Positions 10,489 to 21,745 of a stretch of 64,000 nucleotides of DNA are shown piece by piece; positions within the stretch are counted from its first letter, which is position 1, and each line of letters opens with the position of its first letter. The DNA comes from Yersinia vastinensis. GTDB taxonomy: Bacteria; Pseudomonadota; Gammaproteobacteria; Enterobacterales; Enterobacteriaceae. The notes below the pieces were generated by a model that did no database searches, had not been told where the DNA came from, and was given only the letters and a program-made list of their open reading frames with translations. The DNA is taken from contig NZ_CACVAF010000001.1 of assembly GCF_902726565.1 (NCBI RefSeq), positions 248,001-312,000 of the forward strand. The letters are read 5' to 3'. The position numbers and the translations under genes were made by a program.

Positions 10489-10514
10489 GGCAATATCAAC
10501 TGATATTGCCTCTT
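10489..10514 (+). terminator. Hairpin after ribB
   Basis: Ten-base perfect inverted repeat ggcaatatca / tgatattgcc beginning 9 bases after the ribB stop, followed by tctt. The U-tract is weak, so it may be an RNA-stabilising 3' hairpin as much as a terminator. zupT, which follows ribB in E. coli, is absent. The remaining gap to 10667 holds only a possible caccggg/cccggtg hairpin (10531-10573). Confidence 0.55.
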
Positions 10515-10667
10515 GATCTTGTGGCTCATACACCGGGTTGCCGTTATTTTCTTGAATAGACTGCTGCCCGGTGATTTTCTACCGCCTCGGTATTTTAACG
10601 GTATTTCCTCCTCTATTTTTCCCTTCAAATTTATTGAATATCTTCATCACTGTTATCCGGCTGTGTA

Positions 10668-10742
10668 ATGAAAAAAAAGCGCGTAATGTATTCCCTATGG
10701 TTTAGCGCCACTCTTTTTCTTAACAGTAAGGATTTTTTATGA
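10668..10742 (+). CDS. Possible 24-residue leader peptide overlapping ygiD
   Basis: An ATG at 10668 opens a frame encoding MKKKRVMYSLWFSATLFLNS plus KDFL. It ends with a TGA that overlaps the ygiD ATG (ATGA arrangement). The peptide is basic then hydrophobic, like a tiny membrane peptide or leader. There is no convincing ribosome site ahead of its ATG, and its 3' half contains the ygiD ribosome site, so it could be chance. No function is assigned. Confidence 0.25.
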   Translation: MKKKRVMYSLWFSATLFLNSKDFL

Positions 10743-11539
10743 ACACCTCTCGTATGCCTGCACTGTTTCTCGGCCACGGTAGCCCGATGAACGTGCTGGA
10801 AGAAAACAGTTACACTCAGGCATGGCGTGCGTTGGGTGAGACATTACCGCGTCCTAAGGCAATTCTGGCTATTTCTGCCCACTGGTATACCCGTGGTACA
10901 GCAGTCACTGCCATGGATAAACCTCGGACTATTCATGATTTTGGTGGATTCCCACAGGCACTGTTTGATACCCAATATCCGGCCCCGGGTTCCCCTGCAT
11001 TGGCGGCACAGATTCAACAATTACTAGCACCTATTGCTGTGCGAGCTGATACCAGTGAGTGGGGCTTGGACCACGGGAGTTGGGGGGTATTGATCAAAAT
11101 GTATCCTGAGGCTGATATTCCTGTCGTGCAACTGAGTATTGATGGCACGCAACCGGCAGAATACCACTATGAATTAGGCCGTAAACTGGCGGTGCTACGT
11201 GATCAGGGTGTGATGATTGTTGCCAGTGGTAACGTGGTGCATAACTTGCGTATGGTCAGATGGCAGGGGGAGAGTAACCCATATCCATGGGCTGAGTCGT
11301 TCAACCAATTTGTACGTGATAACCTGAATTATCAAGGTGATAACCATCCATTGGTTAACTTTATGCAGCATGATGGGGCTGAGTTATCCAACCCATCACC
11401 AGAGCATTACTTACCATTACTGTATGTGTTGGGGAGTTGGGATGGTAAAGAGCCGATTTCGATTCCGACAGATGGGATTGAGATGGGGTCGTTGAGTATG
11501 TTGTCGGTACAGATAGGCCACTGCGCGTCGTCACTCTGA
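10739..11539 (+). CDS. ygiD: 4,5-DOPA-extradiol-dioxygenase YgiD
   Basis: Cytoplasmic class III extradiol ring-cleavage dioxygenase of the LigB type, 266 residues. E. coli YgiD cleaves DOPA to betalamic-acid-type products; the natural substrate is unclear. Metal-ligand histidines are visible in LFLGHGSPMN (about 11-20), ISAHWYTRG (about 45-53) and ASGNVVHNLR. A taagga ribosome site lies 7 bases before the ATG. Converges on ygiC across a hairpin-rich gap. Confidence 0.92.
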   Translation: MNTSRMPALFLGHGSPMNVLEENSYTQAWRALGETLPRPKAILAISAHWYTRGTAVTAMDKPRTIHDFGGFPQALFDTQYPAPGSPALAAQIQQLLAPIAVRADTSEWGLDHGSWGVLIKMYPEADIPVVQLSIDGTQPAEYHYELGRKLAVLRDQGVMIVASGNVVHNLRMVRWQGESNPYPWAESFNQFVRDNLNYQGDNHPLVNFMQHDGAELSNPSPEHYLPLLYVLGSWDGKEPISIPTDGIEMGSLSMLSVQIGHCASSL

Positions 11540-11546
11540 GATAGCA

Positions 11547-11696
11547 GAGTGCTCGGTACGTATATACTCAGGCACTCCGCGCTGGGCGCACCCAGATTGA
11601 TTTAGCTCGCTACGCCTCTCGGCAGATGGGGGGAATGTACCGAATGGGTCGTAACGGCCTGAGCTGTTGGGGTGAACCATCGTTGCAGTCACCCCA
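11547..11696. other. Cluster of three hairpins in the ygiD-ygiC gap
   Basis: Three separate inverted repeats: gagtgc/gcactc (11547-11552 with 11572-11577), ctggg/cccag (11582-11586 with 11591-11595) and tggggtga/tcacccca (11668-11675 with 11689-11696). None has a clear U-tract. They precede a genuine terminator-like stem at 11734. They could be degenerate terminators, RNA 3'-end structures or an unannotated structured RNA. Confidence 0.4.
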
Positions 11697-11725
11697 CGAG
11701 TCACTGAGCAATAAAAGCAACTTGT

Positions 11726-11761
11726 TAAAAATGGTAAGGGAAAGCCGATGCTTTCCCTTAC
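11726..11761 (-). terminator. Rho-independent terminator of the ygiBC unit
   Basis: A 12-base-pair perfect stem gtaagggaaagc / gctttcccttac with a 4-base loop. Read on the minus strand it is followed by a catttttaac T-run, 16 bases after the ygiC stop. Confidence 0.85.
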
Positions 11762-11776
11762 TTTAATGGTGTGCTC

Positions 11777-12937
11777 TTACCCTAAAATAATATGGGGGTA
11801 AAAACGCGACAGATCTTGGGTGATCAGTTCGCGATCTTCACGCAAACCAATACCACAGGGTTGATCGTTGACCAGCCAACTGCCAATCAACGTATAGCTG
11901 TCACCAAACTTAGGCAGTGGATGGAATTGCTGAACAATCATGCCTTCCTCACCGTATGGCCCATCAACTCGAGCCACCTCTTTGCCGTTTTCTACTATCT
12001 GAATATTGGCGCCTTCCCGTGAAAATAGCGGCTTGGTGACATAATGATCCATGGCAGGATGATCATCTTCAGCAAAATAAGCAGGCAACAAGTTAGGGTG
12101 ATTAGGGAACATCTCCCACAGCAAAGGAAGCAACGCTTTATTGGAGATAATGCTCTTCCAGGCCGGTTCCAACCAGCGTACGCCAGCATCTTCCAGCTTG
12201 GTAGAAAACATTTCGCGGAACATAAATTCCCACGGATAGAGCTTGAACAAATTACTGATAACCTGATTATCCAAGTCAGTAAATTGCCCTTTCTCCCCTA
12301 AGCCTATCTCTTCCATAAACATAAATTCAGTAGGCAAACCGGCTTCCAGTGCGCAATCTTGCAGATATTGCACGGTACCGCGATCTTCTTCACTGTCCTG
12401 ACAGCAGGCCAGATGCAGCAAACTAAAACCATGGTTGTCGCGCAAATCAGCAAAACGCTCAATCAGCTTTTCTTGCATGCTGTTGTATTGGTCGGAATCC
12501 TGACTCAAATTACCCGCATTGATCTGGTCTTCCAGCCATAACCATTGGAAAAAGGCGGCTTCATACAATGACGTTGGCGTATCTGCATTATTTTCCAGCA
12601 ATTTCGCTGGGTTAACACCGTCATAGGCCAAATCAAGGCGAGAGTAGAGCGATGGCTGATTGGTTCGCCATGAACTGCGGACAAAATCCCAGCAATGTTT
12701 TGGGATGCGGAACTTCGCCATTAGTTGGTCGCTATTCACCACTTTATCAACCACTTGCAAACACATTTGATGCAATTCAGCGGTGGTATCTTCCAACTCT
12801 TCAATTTGTGCGAGTGTGAATTCGTAATATGCATCTTCACACCAGTACGGTTCGCCATACATGGTGTGAAAACGGAAACCGAATTCGGTGGCTTTTTCGC
12901 GCCAGTCCGGGCGTTCGCTAATCGCTAAACGTTTCAT
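11777..12937 (-). CDS. ygiC: Glutathionylspermidine synthase-family ATP-grasp protein YgiC
   Basis: 386-residue ATP-grasp enzyme homologous to the synthetase half of glutathionylspermidine synthase, without the amidase half. It would ligate an acid to an amine using ATP. Recognisable family segments are [10 protein letters not shown] (near 33), [20 protein letters not shown] (near 115), [14 protein letters not shown], then [11 protein letters not shown] (near 303) and [17 protein letters not shown] at the C terminus. Ten bases separate it from ygiB upstream, so the two form an operon downstream of tolC, as in E. coli. E. coli YgiC does not make glutathionylspermidine in reported work, so the true substrate is unknown. 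Confidence 0.93.
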   Translation of the reverse strand: MKRLAISERPDWREKATEFGFRFHTMYGEPYWCEDAYYEFTLAQIEELEDTTAELHQMCLQVVDKVVNSDQLMAKFRIPKHCWDFVRSSWRTNQPSLYSRLDLAYDGVNPAKLLENNADTPTSLYEAAFFQWLWLEDQINAGNLSQDSDQYNSMQEKLIERFADLRDNHGFSLLHLACCQDSEEDRGTVQYLQDCALEAGLPTEFMFMEEIGLGEKGQFTDLDNQVISNLFKLYPWEFMFREMFSTKLEDAGVRWLEPAWKSIISNKALLPLLWEMFPNHPNLLPAYFAEDDHPAMDHYVTKPLFSREGANIQIVENGKEVARVDGPYGEEGMIVQQFHPLPKFGDSYTLIGSWLVNDQPCGIGLREDRELITQDLSRFYPHIILG

Positions 12938-12947
12938 TAATTAGACC

Positions 12948-13637
12948 TTAGCCGCCCATACTACGAGTGCTGCTTTTAGATGATGTTGCCGCACTACGTT
13001 GCATAGAAGACTGCTTGGCAACTGACTCGCCAAAACCACCACGGGTGATGGTATTCGTCACCGCAGGTTTCGGTGCCATTGCCGTTCTCGGTACTGTCAT
13101 GGTGCGGCCTGTGGTGGCTGAACCAAAGTTTTTACCTGTCGCATCGACAAACTTGCCATTGGCAGGGCTATTTGGCGCTTTTGAGGTGAATAATGGCTGG
13201 CTTGCGCCGCCTCCCATCATCCGGCCCATCATATAACCGGCCATCAATGGCATCCACATGCTGCCGCTTTGTTGTGGTGCTGCCGCTGTAGTTTCAGAAG
13301 ACGGTGAAGAGGTAGGAACCATGCCCGCTTGTGCTGGAGCCTGAGTACACTGTGACTCACCAAATTCTGCAACGCAGTCTTCACGGGTTGCATATTTAGG
13401 CGCAGTTTTAGCGGCTTCCTGCAATGCCGTGTTGTATGCGGTGGTGCACTCCGCACTTTTTGACGGATTCGCCTGAGAACAATCATCAGCGTTTTGGTAC
13501 AAAGAGACGGTTTCATCGGTTTTTTCACAGCCTGCCAGCATAAATACGGCACTGACCGCTAAAGCTACTGGCGCGAGGCGGTAACTGCGCCAGGATTTAC
13601 GGAAAGTCTCTTGATTAATGTTTTGAGTCCGTTTCAT
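12948..13637 (-). CDS. ygiB: DUF1190 lipoprotein YgiB
   Basis: 229-residue predicted lipoprotein of unknown function. A long basic N-terminal segment ([20 protein letters not shown]) precedes a hydrophobic stretch ending in the lipobox FMLAGC. The mature part has paired cysteines ([31 protein letters not shown]), a Gly/Met-rich patch ([15 protein letters not shown]) and a Ser/Arg-rich tail ending RSMGG, exactly as in E. coli YgiB. The cysteine pairs suggest periplasmic disulphides. Co-transcribed with ygiC. Confidence 0.92.
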   Translation of the reverse strand: MKRTQNINQETFRKSWRSYRLAPVALAVSAVFMLAGCEKTDETVSLYQNADDCSQANPSKSAECTTAYNTALQEAAKTAPKYATREDCVAEFGESQCTQAPAQAGMVPTSSPSSETTAAAPQQSGSMWMPLMAGYMMGRMMGGGASQPLFTSKAPNSPANGKFVDATGKNFGSATTGRTMTVPRTAMAPKPAVTNTITRGGFGESVAKQSSMQRSAATSSKSSTRSMGG

Positions 13638-13824
13638 CGTTATTTATCTCATTTCCGGGCCTTCAATGCCCTTTCCCAGTTAGTGTCCTAAGAATAGGGG
13701 AAATGTGTATGAAATTAAAGCGTGAGGGCTGATGAGTAGCAGACTTTACAAAGTTATACGAAATGCTGTAGGTAACTTCACTTTTTTCATTGATAAAAAG
13801 TGCTTAGCGACAAAAGAGGGGGAA

Positions 13825-13863
13825 ATAAAAATAAACCGGGCACAGCTTGGATACTGTGCCCGG
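13825..13863 (-). terminator. Rho-independent terminator of tolC
   Basis: Ten-base-pair stem ccgggcacag / ctgtgcccgg with an 8-base loop, followed on the minus strand by tttatttttattt. It lies about 20 bases after the tolC stop and separates tolC from ygiBC, which therefore needs read-through or its own promoter in the 13638-13824 gap. Confidence 0.9.
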
Positions 13864-13883
13864 AGAGTCCACACCAATAAAAA

Positions 13884-15365
13884 TCAGTTACGGAATGGAT
13901 TACCGTTACGTGTCGCAGCCGGTGTTGTGGTTGTTGACTGGCTAACGGTGGTCGCGCGCGGTGCTGACTGAGTGCTGGTGCCATCGGCATAAGCATTCTG
14001 ATTGGCATTGTCTGGCGCTAAACTGGTGGCTGAGGTTGGAACAGGTTTATCCAATACGCCATTCAGTTCCATCAGGTCATTCATGTTCAGCGTGCCCAGT
14101 GCAGATTTTATATTTAACTGATTAATCAGATAATTATAACGTGCATTAGCGAGTTGCTGTTTGGACTGATACAAGTTAGTTGTTGCAGTCAGTACGTCCA
14201 GGATGGTACGAGTCCCCACCTGATAGCCCGCTTCCATGGCATCCAATGAGCTTTGGTTGGAAATGACCACTTGCTCATAGGCCTTAATACTGCTGATTGA
14301 GGCTGAAATGTTATTGAATGAGGAACGCACCGTTTGCACCACACTGCGGTGGGCACTTTCTAACTGCTCACTGGCACCGACGAAATTATATTGCGCTTGT
14401 TTCACCGCAGAATTCGTCGCACCACCGCTATACAGAGGTAAGCTCAGTTGTACGCCAATTTTGTTTTGACCTGCATCTGTATTCACTTGCTGGGTGCTTG
14501 GTGTGCCCCCGCTGTAACGGGTATTGGTAACGGAAGATGAAGCGGTCAAATCGATTGTTGGCATATAGCCCGTTTCTGCTGATTTAATCTGCTCACGAGC
14601 CAAGTCTTGACTCAAACGGGCAGAAAGCAAAGAAAGGTTACGTTTCTCAGCATCTTTCAACAGGTTATTGACGGCTTGTGGGCGTTCAGTCTTCAAACGA
14701 TCGACATTCAGTGACGCCAGTTCAGGATAATAAACCCCCGTAATCTGCCGCAGGTTTTCCAGTGCGTTATCCAGATTATTACGCGCGGTCACTTCATCCG
14801 CTAATACGGTATCGTAGCTGGCACGGGCGTTCTGCACGTCAGTAATGGCCACTAAACCCACATTAAAGCGCTGGGTTGTTTGGTCTAACTGGCGGTAAAC
14901 AGACTGCTTCTGCGCTTCGGTATAAGACAGAGTATCAATGGCGTTTAGAACAGCAAAATAAGCTGTAGCTGTATCCAGAATCAGTTGTTGTTCGCTGGTC
15001 TGGAATGTGACGTCCTGAATACCTGCGGCTTTCTCTTGTAAAGTCAGCGCGCGCCATTTAGACATATCAAAAATAGTTTGGGTCAGTTGCAGAGAACCTG
15101 ACGTTGCATTGCTATCTGGATTATCAGAAGCATCGCGGAAACCATTGGTATGAGTGTAACCCGCACCTAAACCAAGCTGTGGTAACAACGGGCTGCGAGC
15201 TTCATTAATTTTTTCATATGCAGCATCGCGGTCAGCCGCTGATTTGCGTAAATCCGGGTTACTATCCCTGGCTTGCTTATAAACTTGCAGCAAGTTCTCT
15301 GCCTGGCTCATGGTACTGAAACCAGCCAGACTCAGCCCGATAAGAAGGGGGAGCAGTTTCTTCAT
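13884..15365 (-). CDS. tolC: Outer-membrane channel TolC
   Basis: Trimeric outer-membrane/periplasmic exit duct used by RND, MFS and ABC efflux pumps and type I secretion. The ATG at 15365 (MKKLLPLLIGLSLAG, signal peptide ending SQA) is chosen; the open frame extends 57 codons upstream without a signal sequence. The mature protein starts ENLLQVYKQARDSNPDLRKS. The two internally repeated outer-membrane-factor halves are visible (for example RFNVGLVAITDVQNARASYD and MEAGYQVGTRTILDVLTATT). It has 493 residues with a variable Asn/Thr-rich C-terminal tail. Divergent from nudF. Confidence 0.97.
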   Translation of the reverse strand: MKKLLPLLIGLSLAGFSTMSQAENLLQVYKQARDSNPDLRKSAADRDAAYEKINEARSPLLPQLGLGAGYTHTNGFRDASDNPDSNATSGSLQLTQTIFDMSKWRALTLQEKAAGIQDVTFQTSEQQLILDTATAYFAVLNAIDTLSYTEAQKQSVYRQLDQTTQRFNVGLVAITDVQNARASYDTVLADEVTARNNLDNALENLRQITGVYYPELASLNVDRLKTERPQAVNNLLKDAEKRNLSLLSARLSQDLAREQIKSAETGYMPTIDLTASSSVTNTRYSGGTPSTQQVNTDAGQNKIGVQLSLPLYSGGATNSAVKQAQYNFVGASEQLESAHRSVVQTVRSSFNNISASISSIKAYEQVVISNQSSLDAMEAGYQVGTRTILDVLTATTNLYQSKQQLANARYNYLINQLNIKSALGTLNMNDLMELNGVLDKPVPTSATSLAPDNANQNAYADGTSTQSAPRATTVSQSTTTTPAATRNGNPFRN

Positions 15366-15867
15366 TTGCAGTCCTTGTTGTGCAGCATTTATGCGGCAAA
15401 TATTACTATGGTAGCTGTCGATAGACGAATTGTTGCCGATTCTATCAGAGTCTGCCAATGGGATAAGGTGGCTGATTGTGCCATCTCGCCTAAATTTACT
15501 TAAATCTATCACAAACCTAAATGAGTATTCAGACAACTAACCTGTATCGCACCCTGTTTATCAAACTACCGATTATCAAATCATCACTATAAAAACGTAT
15601 TTATCAAACCGCTAATTTTTGTTCACCCACTCATTTCTATCTATTAACTGATTTTTATCAACTAATGATGCCTGCTATTTTAAAATCTTGTAGCCTGCGT
15701 TAAGTCTGTCAGGATATGGCTTGAAGTCCAAGGTGCGGTGATATTTTTAATAAAAAAGCATGACTAATGAAATGTATGATTGCACAGTTATCAGCCTTGT
15801 GTGATGTCATTTAGGTGTCATCAAAAATCACAATTCAGGTTAGATACTTAAGTAAGGAGATAACGCA
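15366..15867. other. Divergent tolC-nudF control region
   Basis: About 500 bases, AT-rich, must carry both promoters. The string tttatcaaac occurs twice (near 15557 and 15599) with a related attatcaaat between. The nudF ribosome site aaggag lies at about 15854. I could not identify a marbox or PhoP box with confidence, nor any RNA gene. Confidence 0.45.
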
Positions 15868-16500
15868 ATGACATCAAAACAACCCTCACCGGTGACCTTC
15901 GACAAGAATGATGTGGAAATTATTGCACGTGAAACACTGTACCGTGGTTTTTTTTCACTGAATTTATACCGGTTTCGTCACCGTCTGTTTAATGGCGAAA
16001 TGAGTGGGGAGGTCAAACGCGAAATTTTTGAGCGTGGTCATGCTGCGGTGTTATTGGCATATGATCCTGTGCGCGACGAAGTGGTATTGGTCGAACAATT
16101 GCGAATCGCTGCGATTGACAGCAGCCCATCACCTTGGTTATTAGAAATGATAGCCGGAATGGTTGAAGAGGGCGAAAGCGTCGAAGAAGTCGCTCGTCGC
16201 GAAGCCCAAGAAGAAGCGGGAATTGATATTGGTCGTTGTAAACCCGTGCTCAGTTATTTAGCCAGCCCAGGGGGGACCAGTGAGCGTTTATCTATCATGG
16301 TCGGTGAAGTCGATGCGACAACTGCAAGCGGTATTCATGGGTTGGCAGATGAAAATGAAGATATTCGAGTGCACGTTGTCAGCCGCGAACAGGCTTGTCG
16401 TTGGGTTGAGGAAGGTGCTATTGATAACGCAGCCTCCATCATTGCATTACAATGGTTGGCGTTGCACCATCAATCCCTGAGAGCAGAATGGCAGTTGTAA
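15868..16500 (+). CDS. nudF: ADP-ribose diphosphatase NudF
   Basis: Cytoplasmic Nudix hydrolase cleaving ADP-ribose to AMP and ribose 5-phosphate; 210 residues, usual for the family. The Nudix box [20 protein letters not shown] followed by AGI lies at about residues 97-119, with all catalytic glutamates of the G-x5-E-x7-REUxEExGU pattern. Preceded by a strong aaggagataacgca leader. It opens the nudF-yqiB-cpdA-yqiA run, which is tightly packed as in E. coli. Confidence 0.96.
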   Translation: MTSKQPSPVTFDKNDVEIIARETLYRGFFSLNLYRFRHRLFNGEMSGEVKREIFERGHAAVLLAYDPVRDEVVLVEQLRIAAIDSSPSPWLLEMIAGMVEEGESVEEVARREAQEEAGIDIGRCKPVLSYLASPGGTSERLSIMVGEVDATTASGIHGLADENEDIRVHVVSREQACRWVEEGAIDNAASIIALQWLALHHQSLRAEWQL

Positions 16501-16517
16501 AAAAAGCGAGCATAATA

Positions 16518-16943
16518 ATGGTTAAGCGCTACACACCTGATTTTCCTGAAATGATGCGAGTATGCGAAACAAATTTCGCACAATTGCGTCGTTTGATACC
16601 GCGCATCGACGAAGTGGGCGAAAGTGTGGCTTATCAGGTGAATGGCGCCAGCTATCAACTGACAATTATTGAATCGACCCGCTACACTTCTGTAGTAGAG
16701 ATAGTACAAACCAAGCCTACGGTGAGCCATTGGAGCCTGCCCTCAATGGTAGTGCGGCTTTATCATGATGCGCAGGTCGCGGAAGTGTGTGCCAGTCAGC
16801 AGATCTCCCGCTTCAAAGCAAGTTATGATTATCCGAATAAAAAGTTGCATCAGCGGGACGAAAAGCATCAAATTAACCAGTTTCTTGCTGACTGGTTGCG
16901 CTATTGTTTGGCGCATGGAGCAGTGGCAGTTCCGGTTTGTTAG
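16518..16943 (+). CDS. yqiB: DUF1249 protein YqiB
   Basis: 141-residue cytoplasmic protein of unknown function. The ATG at 16518 ([20 protein letters not shown]) is the family start; an upstream frame from 16452 overlaps nudF and is rejected. The family core [20 protein letters not shown] and [16 protein letters not shown] is intact. Its location 17 bases after nudF and before cpdA is conserved in enterobacteria. Confidence 0.93.
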   Translation: MVKRYTPDFPEMMRVCETNFAQLRRLIPRIDEVGESVAYQVNGASYQLTIIESTRYTSVVEIVQTKPTVSHWSLPSMVVRLYHDAQVAEVCASQQISRFKASYDYPNKKLHQRDEKHQINQFLADWLRYCLAHGAVAVPVC

Positions 16944-17012
16944 ACAGACTTATCGCCTTGCCTACAGATCTGATAACTCTGGTTGGGAAAGGTACAAAAA
17001 CAAGGACACCAT

Positions 17013-17840
17013 TTGGAAAGCCTGTTTAAACTGCCTATGGCGAGTGGGGCCAAGGTCAGAATTTTACAAATAACAGATACCCACCTCTTTGCGGGTGAAC
17101 ATGAGACCTTGCTGGGTGTAAATACTTCCCGCAGTTATCGCGCTGTGTTGGATGCGATTATTGCTGAGCAGCACCCCTTTGATCTTATTGTTGCGACTGG
17201 CGATTTGGCTCAGGATCACTCTGTTGCCGCTTATCAGAATTTTGCGAAAGGCATCTCACGTTTGTCTGCGCCTTGCGTATGGCTCCCCGGTAATCATGAC
17301 TTCCAACCCGCGATGGTCGATGCTTTGGCGGATGCGGGTATTGCGCCTTCAAAGCATGTTTTGGTCGGGGATAACTGGCAAATTCTTTTGTTAGACAGCC
17401 AGGTCTTTGGCGTACCTTATGGTGAACTGAGTGACTATCAGTTGGAGTGGATGGAACGTTGCCTGGTGGCACATCCAGAACGCTATACACTGGTATTATT
17501 GCATCATCATCCTATGCCGTCGGGCTGCACTTGGCTTGATCAGCACAGTCTGCGTAATGCACATATGCTTGCAGCAGTACTGACTCGCTATCCACGTGTG
17601 ACGACATTATTGTGTGGTCATATCCATCAGGATTTGGATCTCGACTGGTATGGTAAGCGCTTGCTAGCCAGCCCTTCTACTTGTGTGCAGTTCAAACCGC
17701 ACTGTACTAATTTTACACTTGATACTGTGGCCCCGGGATGGCGCTACCTCGATTTACTGCCTGATGGAATACTTGAAACTGAGGTTCGTCGGTTAGCCAG
17801 TGATGAGTTCTGCCCGGACATGGACTCGGATGGTTATTGA
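17013..17840 (+). CDS. cpdA: 3',5'-cyclic-AMP phosphodiesterase CpdA
   Basis: Metallophosphoesterase that hydrolyses cAMP and so tunes CRP activity. The start is taken as TTG at 17013 ([20 protein letters not shown]), preceded by aagga; E. coli CpdA begins with the same MESL context, whereas the in-frame codons from 16983 are unlike the family. This gives 275 residues. The class III phosphodiesterase metal motifs are all present: [29 protein letters not shown] and CGHIHQD. It ends with TGA overlapping the yqiA ATG (TGATG). Confidence 0.94.
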   Translation: MESLFKLPMASGAKVRILQITDTHLFAGEHETLLGVNTSRSYRAVLDAIIAEQHPFDLIVATGDLAQDHSVAAYQNFAKGISRLSAPCVWLPGNHDFQPAMVDALADAGIAPSKHVLVGDNWQILLLDSQVFGVPYGELSDYQLEWMERCLVAHPERYTLVLLHHHPMPSGCTWLDQHSLRNAHMLAAVLTRYPRVTTLLCGHIHQDLDLDWYGKRLLASPSTCVQFKPHCTNFTLDTVAPGWRYLDLLPDGILETEVRRLASDEFCPDMDSDGY

Positions 17841-18421
17841 TGAGTACGCTTCTATATATTCACGGCTTTAATAGCTCCCCCAGCTCGGCGAAGGCCACCA
17901 CCTTCAAAAGTTGGTTGCAAGAGCATCATCCTCATATTGAAATGCTGATACCCCAATTGCCGCCCTATCCGGCGGAGGCAGCAGAAATGCTGGAAAGTAT
18001 TGTGATGGACAAAGCCGGGCAATCCATTGGCATCGTAGGTTCCTCCCTTGGTGGTTATTTTGCCACTTGGCTTTCCCAGCGTTTGAGTATTCCCGCAGTG
18101 GTTGTGAACCCGGCAGTGCGGCCATTTGAGCTGCTTAATGATTATCTGGGCGAGAATGAGAACCCCTACACCGGGCAACAATATGTGTTAGAGTCTCGAC
18201 ATATTTATGATCTGAAAGCTATGCAGATTGAAAAGCTGGAATCACCGGATTTACTCTGGTTATTGCAGCAAACCGGGGATGAGATCCTCGACTACCGTCA
18301 AGCGGTTGCCTATTACACCCCTTGTCGGCAAACAGTAGAATCAGGTGGGAATCACGCCTTTATTGGCTTTGATCATTACTTCTCCCCGATTGTAACTTTT
18401 TTAGGGCTAGCAACCGCTTGA
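17840..18421 (+). CDS. yqiA: Esterase YqiA
   Basis: 193-residue alpha/beta-hydrolase with carboxylesterase activity on short acyl esters in E. coli. It starts [20 protein letters not shown] (oxyanion region). The nucleophile elbow is GSSLGG at about 71-76, the acidic region [10 protein letters not shown], and the catalytic histidine in SGGNHAFIG. The ATG overlaps the cpdA stop by one base, so translation is coupled. It lies upstream of parE as in E. coli. Confidence 0.93.
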   Translation: MSTLLYIHGFNSSPSSAKATTFKSWLQEHHPHIEMLIPQLPPYPAEAAEMLESIVMDKAGQSIGIVGSSLGGYFATWLSQRLSIPAVVVNPAVRPFELLNDYLGENENPYTGQQYVLESRHIYDLKAMQIEKLESPDLLWLLQQTGDEILDYRQAVAYYTPCRQTVESGGNHAFIGFDHYFSPIVTFLGLATA

Positions 18422-18511
18422 TATCTGGTGGTTTAAGCTTCACCCAAACAGTGGGTATTGTACCGCTGGCCATTATGGCCTGTCGGTCATGTCTAGCCTT
18501 CCAACCATTAG

Positions 18512-20425
<1,914 letters not shown>

Positions 20426-20428
20426 TCG

Positions 20429-21340
20429 ATGAAAGTGACGTTGGAAGAGTTGCAGGCGTTTACCTCGGTAGTTGACTGTGGCTCCATTACGGCAGCAGCG
20501 GAGCAGCGCAGCCAGACAACATCGGGTATCAGCCGTGCATTGAGCCGGTTGGAACAAAAGCTTGCGACGACGCTGCTGCGTCGCACTACCCGGCGGTTGG
20601 AGCTAACCGAAGAGGGCGAACTGTTCCTCAGTCATGCGCGGCAGATTTTGGGTGCTGTGGATGATGCCGAAGAACAAATTGCCCTAAGGCGCTTAAAACC
20701 TGCTGGACGGTTACGTATCAATGCGGCGGCACCTTTTATGCAACATGTGATTGTGCCGATGATCAGCGGTTTTCGGACGTTATATCCGCAAATTATTCTT
20801 GAGCTGAATACTGACGATCTTAATATCGATTTACTTGAGCAGCGTACCGATATTGCCATTCGTATCGGCGCGCTACGTGATTCTACTATCCACGCTCGTT
20901 TGCTGGGTGCCAGTCGAGTACGCATTCTCGCTAGTCCAGACTATCTGCGACGCTACGGTACGCCCAACACCATTGATGAGTTGGCAAATCACAGCTTGCT
21001 TGGATTCACCCAACCGGAGTTTCTAAATCAGTGGTCGCTGCCCCATTTACCGGGCGGGCGCTCGTCAATCACACCTAATTTAGCCGCATCCAGTGGTGAA
21101 ACACTGCGCTTACTGGCTTTACAGGGAGAGGGGATCGTCGAGTTATCTGACTTTATGACCCGAGAGGATCAATTAGCGGGGCGTTTAGTTGAGGTGATGG
21201 CGGATCAAATTCTGGAAACCTGGCAGCCAATCAATGCGGTTTATTATCGTAATACCCAACTTGCGGCGCGGATTACCTGTTTTCTGGATTACGTCAGTGA
21301 GCAGATTAAGACGAGCCATTGGCTTAAAGATAACCACTAA
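20429..21340 (+). CDS. LysR-family transcriptional regulator
   Basis: 303 residues: N-terminal winged helix-turn-helix (LQAFTSVVDCGSITAAAEQR then SGISRALSRLEQKL) and a LysR substrate-binding domain from about 90 onward (LNTDDLNIDLLEQRTDIAIR, LGASRVRILASPDYLRRYG). The region resembles the DhcR/YafC-like group of small-ligand LysR proteins. It starts 3 bases after parE, which suggests co-transcription, and converges on the ygiN-mdaB quinone-reductase pair, its most likely target. Ligand unknown. In E. coli this gene is not between parE and parC. Confidence 0.88.
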   Translation: MKVTLEELQAFTSVVDCGSITAAAEQRSQTTSGISRALSRLEQKLATTLLRRTTRRLELTEEGELFLSHARQILGAVDDAEEQIALRRLKPAGRLRINAAAPFMQHVIVPMISGFRTLYPQIILELNTDDLNIDLLEQRTDIAIRIGALRDSTIHARLLGASRVRILASPDYLRRYGTPNTIDELANHSLLGFTQPEFLNQWSLPHLPGGRSSITPNLAASSGETLRLLALQGEGIVELSDFMTREDQLAGRLVEVMADQILETWQPINAVYYRNTQLAARITCFLDYVSEQIKTSHWLKDNH

Positions 21341-21370
21341 CCCGCTGTAATCGAATCGTCGCTAAATTAA

Positions 21371-21402
21371 TTGAAGTTGCCGCGTTTGTGCTGCAACTTC
21401 AA
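21371..21402. terminator. Bidirectional terminator between LysR gene and ygiN
   Basis: Ten-base stem ttgaagttgc / gcaacttcaa around a cgcgtttgtgct loop, flanked by aattaa and taaa. It lies midway between two converging genes. Confidence 0.7.
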
Positions 21403-21411
21403 TAAACCAGA

Positions 21412-21720
21412 CTAAGCGTTATCTAAAATATAAATAACCACATCCAGTACATCATCTTTCACTACTTCGCGATGCTGATGCATGTGTTCCATCTGCAAAT
21501 GTTGCTCCAGATGCTGAACGCTTTGCCACTTTTCCATCATGAAAATAGAATCCGGCGACACCTTTTGCCAGTCAAGTTGGGTCGGCACGTCAATCATCGG
21601 TGCGTAACCACCACAACCTTCTTCGGCGAGCACGGCAGGTTGCAACTTTTCAATGGCTTGCAATACTGCTTGACGACGGCCCGGTTTAACTTTTATTTCT
21701 GCAAAAACAGTAATCATCAT
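21412..21720 (-). CDS. ygiN: Quinol monooxygenase YgiN (ABM domain)
   Basis: 102-residue dimeric alpha/beta-barrel protein of the antibiotic-biosynthesis-monooxygenase fold. In E. coli it re-oxidises quinols such as menadiol and pairs with MdaB in a quinone redox cycle. The start at 21720 (MMITVFAEIKVKPGRRQAVL) is the family start; a 30-codon upstream extension overlaps mdaB and is rejected. Conserved EEGCGGYAPMIDVP and MMEKWQSVQHLEQHLQMEHM are present. It follows mdaB by 25 bases and is probably translated from the same message. Confidence 0.92.
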   Translation of the reverse strand: MMITVFAEIKVKPGRRQAVLQAIEKLQPAVLAEEGCGGYAPMIDVPTQLDWQKVSPDSIFMMEKWQSVQHLEQHLQMEHMHQHREVVKDDVLDVVIYILDNA

Positions 21721-21745
21721 TAACTCAACTTGTGATGGTGTGAAA

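Noticed and set aside
15366-15536. 57-codon N-terminal extension of tolC
   Set aside because: The signal peptide begins at the ATG at 15365; the extension has no signal or family similarity.
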